Positions 63,695-64,000 of a DNA stretch of 64,000 nucleotides are shown here, one piece after another. Numbering within the stretch: position 1 is the stretch's first letter; each line of letters opens with the position of its first letter. The translations under genes and the position numbers were made by a program. The stretch lies in NCBI RefSeq assembly GCF_008693105.1, contig NZ_VXKK01000039.1, positions 1 to 64,000 of the forward strand. Direction: 5' to 3'. The stretch comes from Corynebacterium flavescens (lineage in GTDB: Bacteria > Actinomycetota > Actinomycetes > Mycobacteriales > Mycobacteriaceae). Under the pieces are notes generated by a model, which searched no databases, had not been told where the DNA came from, and saw only the letters and a list, made by a program, of their open reading frames with translations.

Positions 63695-64000
63695 TTGACT
63701 ACTTCAACGGACCACTCCCTGCCGCTGCTCAATAGCGTCCTCGACTGTGTTGGATCAGACATTGTTAGCGGCGCCATTGTCCCCGGGTCGACTTTTACCT
63801 TGCAGAGTCTCTCCGAGCGTTTCAATGTCTCGCGCACCGTGGCGCGTGAGGCCATGCGGGCGCTGGAGCAACTCGGCTTGGTTTCATCCTCACGCAGGGT
63901 GGGCATCACAGTGCTGCCCATGCAGGAATGGTCGGTCTTTGATCACGCCATCATTTCTTGGCGCCTGAGCAATGAGAAAACGCGGCAGGAGCAAGTTAGC
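63695..64000 (+). CDS. GntR/FadR-family regulator (runs off right edge)
   Basis: Starts at TTG 63695 with GGAGG nine bases upstream; 102 codons are visible and the gene continues beyond the window. The winged-helix domain is LNSVLDCVGSDIVSGAIVPG, then TLQSLSERFNVSRTVAREAM and ALEQLGLVSSSRRVGITVLP, typical of FadR-subfamily GntR proteins. QEWSVFDHAIISWRL begins the effector domain and resembles the gluconate regulators GntR1/GntR2 of C. glutamicum. The effector and targets are not visible. Confidence 0.85.
   Translation, partial: MTTSTDHSLPLLNSVLDCVGSDIVSGAIVPGSTFTLQSLSERFNVSRTVAREAMRALEQLGLVSSSRRVGITVLPMQEWSVFDHAIISWRLSNEKTRQEQVS

Overview
The window looks like a Corynebacterium chromosome. 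It carries a giant actinobacterial type I fatty acid synthase (fas, 8.96 kb) next to acpS, an aa3 oxidase subunit I (ctaD), nrdF standing apart from other nrd genes, and DUF3618 and DUF3817 genes. One block keeps, as I recall it, the Mycobacterium tuberculosis Rv1329c-Rv1343c gene order (dinG, pncB, clpS, DUF2017, S58 peptidase, rhomboid, murI, MBL phosphodiesterase, rph, rdgB, DUF3817, LprD-like). Genus is an inference from gene content; I cannot name the species.

Layout. 1-5.3 kb is accessory and decaying: an IS3 transposase tail, a DUF222/HNH gene, a broken GNAT gene, an intact GNAT gene, an MFS exporter broken by two indels, and a winged-helix regulator cut by an amber codon. 5.2-8.5 kb holds a XRE-cupin regulator divergent from a thioredoxin-reductase-like flavoprotein, then DUF3618, bcp and a TetR regulator. 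8.5-17.9 kb is acpS and fas. 18-21.7 kb holds a secreted nuclease-like lipoprotein, an SPFH protein and an alpha/beta hydrolase. 21.7-25.1 kb is a fermentation operon in which pyruvate formate-lyase is split: the large subunit lacks the glycyl-radical domain, which is a separate 83-residue protein, followed by the activase. 25.5-27.4 kb is an NCS2 purine/urate permease fused to an OHCU-decarboxylase domain and interrupted by one TAA. L-lactate permease follows at 28.5-30.1 kb.

30.6-41.4 kb is a defence island ending next to tRNA-Leu(UAG). It carries an HTH-methyltransferase-TRD fusion, a frameshifted DUF6308 gene, a TIGR02391 gene, a CBASS-like SLATT effector with a damaged CD-NTase, and an overlapping operon of adenine methyltransferase, restriction-like nuclease, DUF262 protein and OLD-like ATPase/TOPRIM. 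This four-gene operon is the best candidate here for an undescribed system.

42-50 kb is the conserved core block. A 4.4-kb insertion between pncB and dinG carries an amino-acid permease, an ornithine-cyclodeaminase-family protein with an N-terminal tetrapeptide repeat, and a sarcosine-oxidase-like flavoenzyme, with 25-bp direct repeats in their shared control region. 54.5-64 kb holds dinG, a GNAT gene, a PTH2-family gene, serB, ctaD, an aminotransferase, nrdF and the start of a GntR regulator.

Inactivating lesions are concentrated in accessory and transport genes. The long core genes (fas, dinG, ctaD, pfl) read through cleanly, which argues against a generally error-prone sequence.
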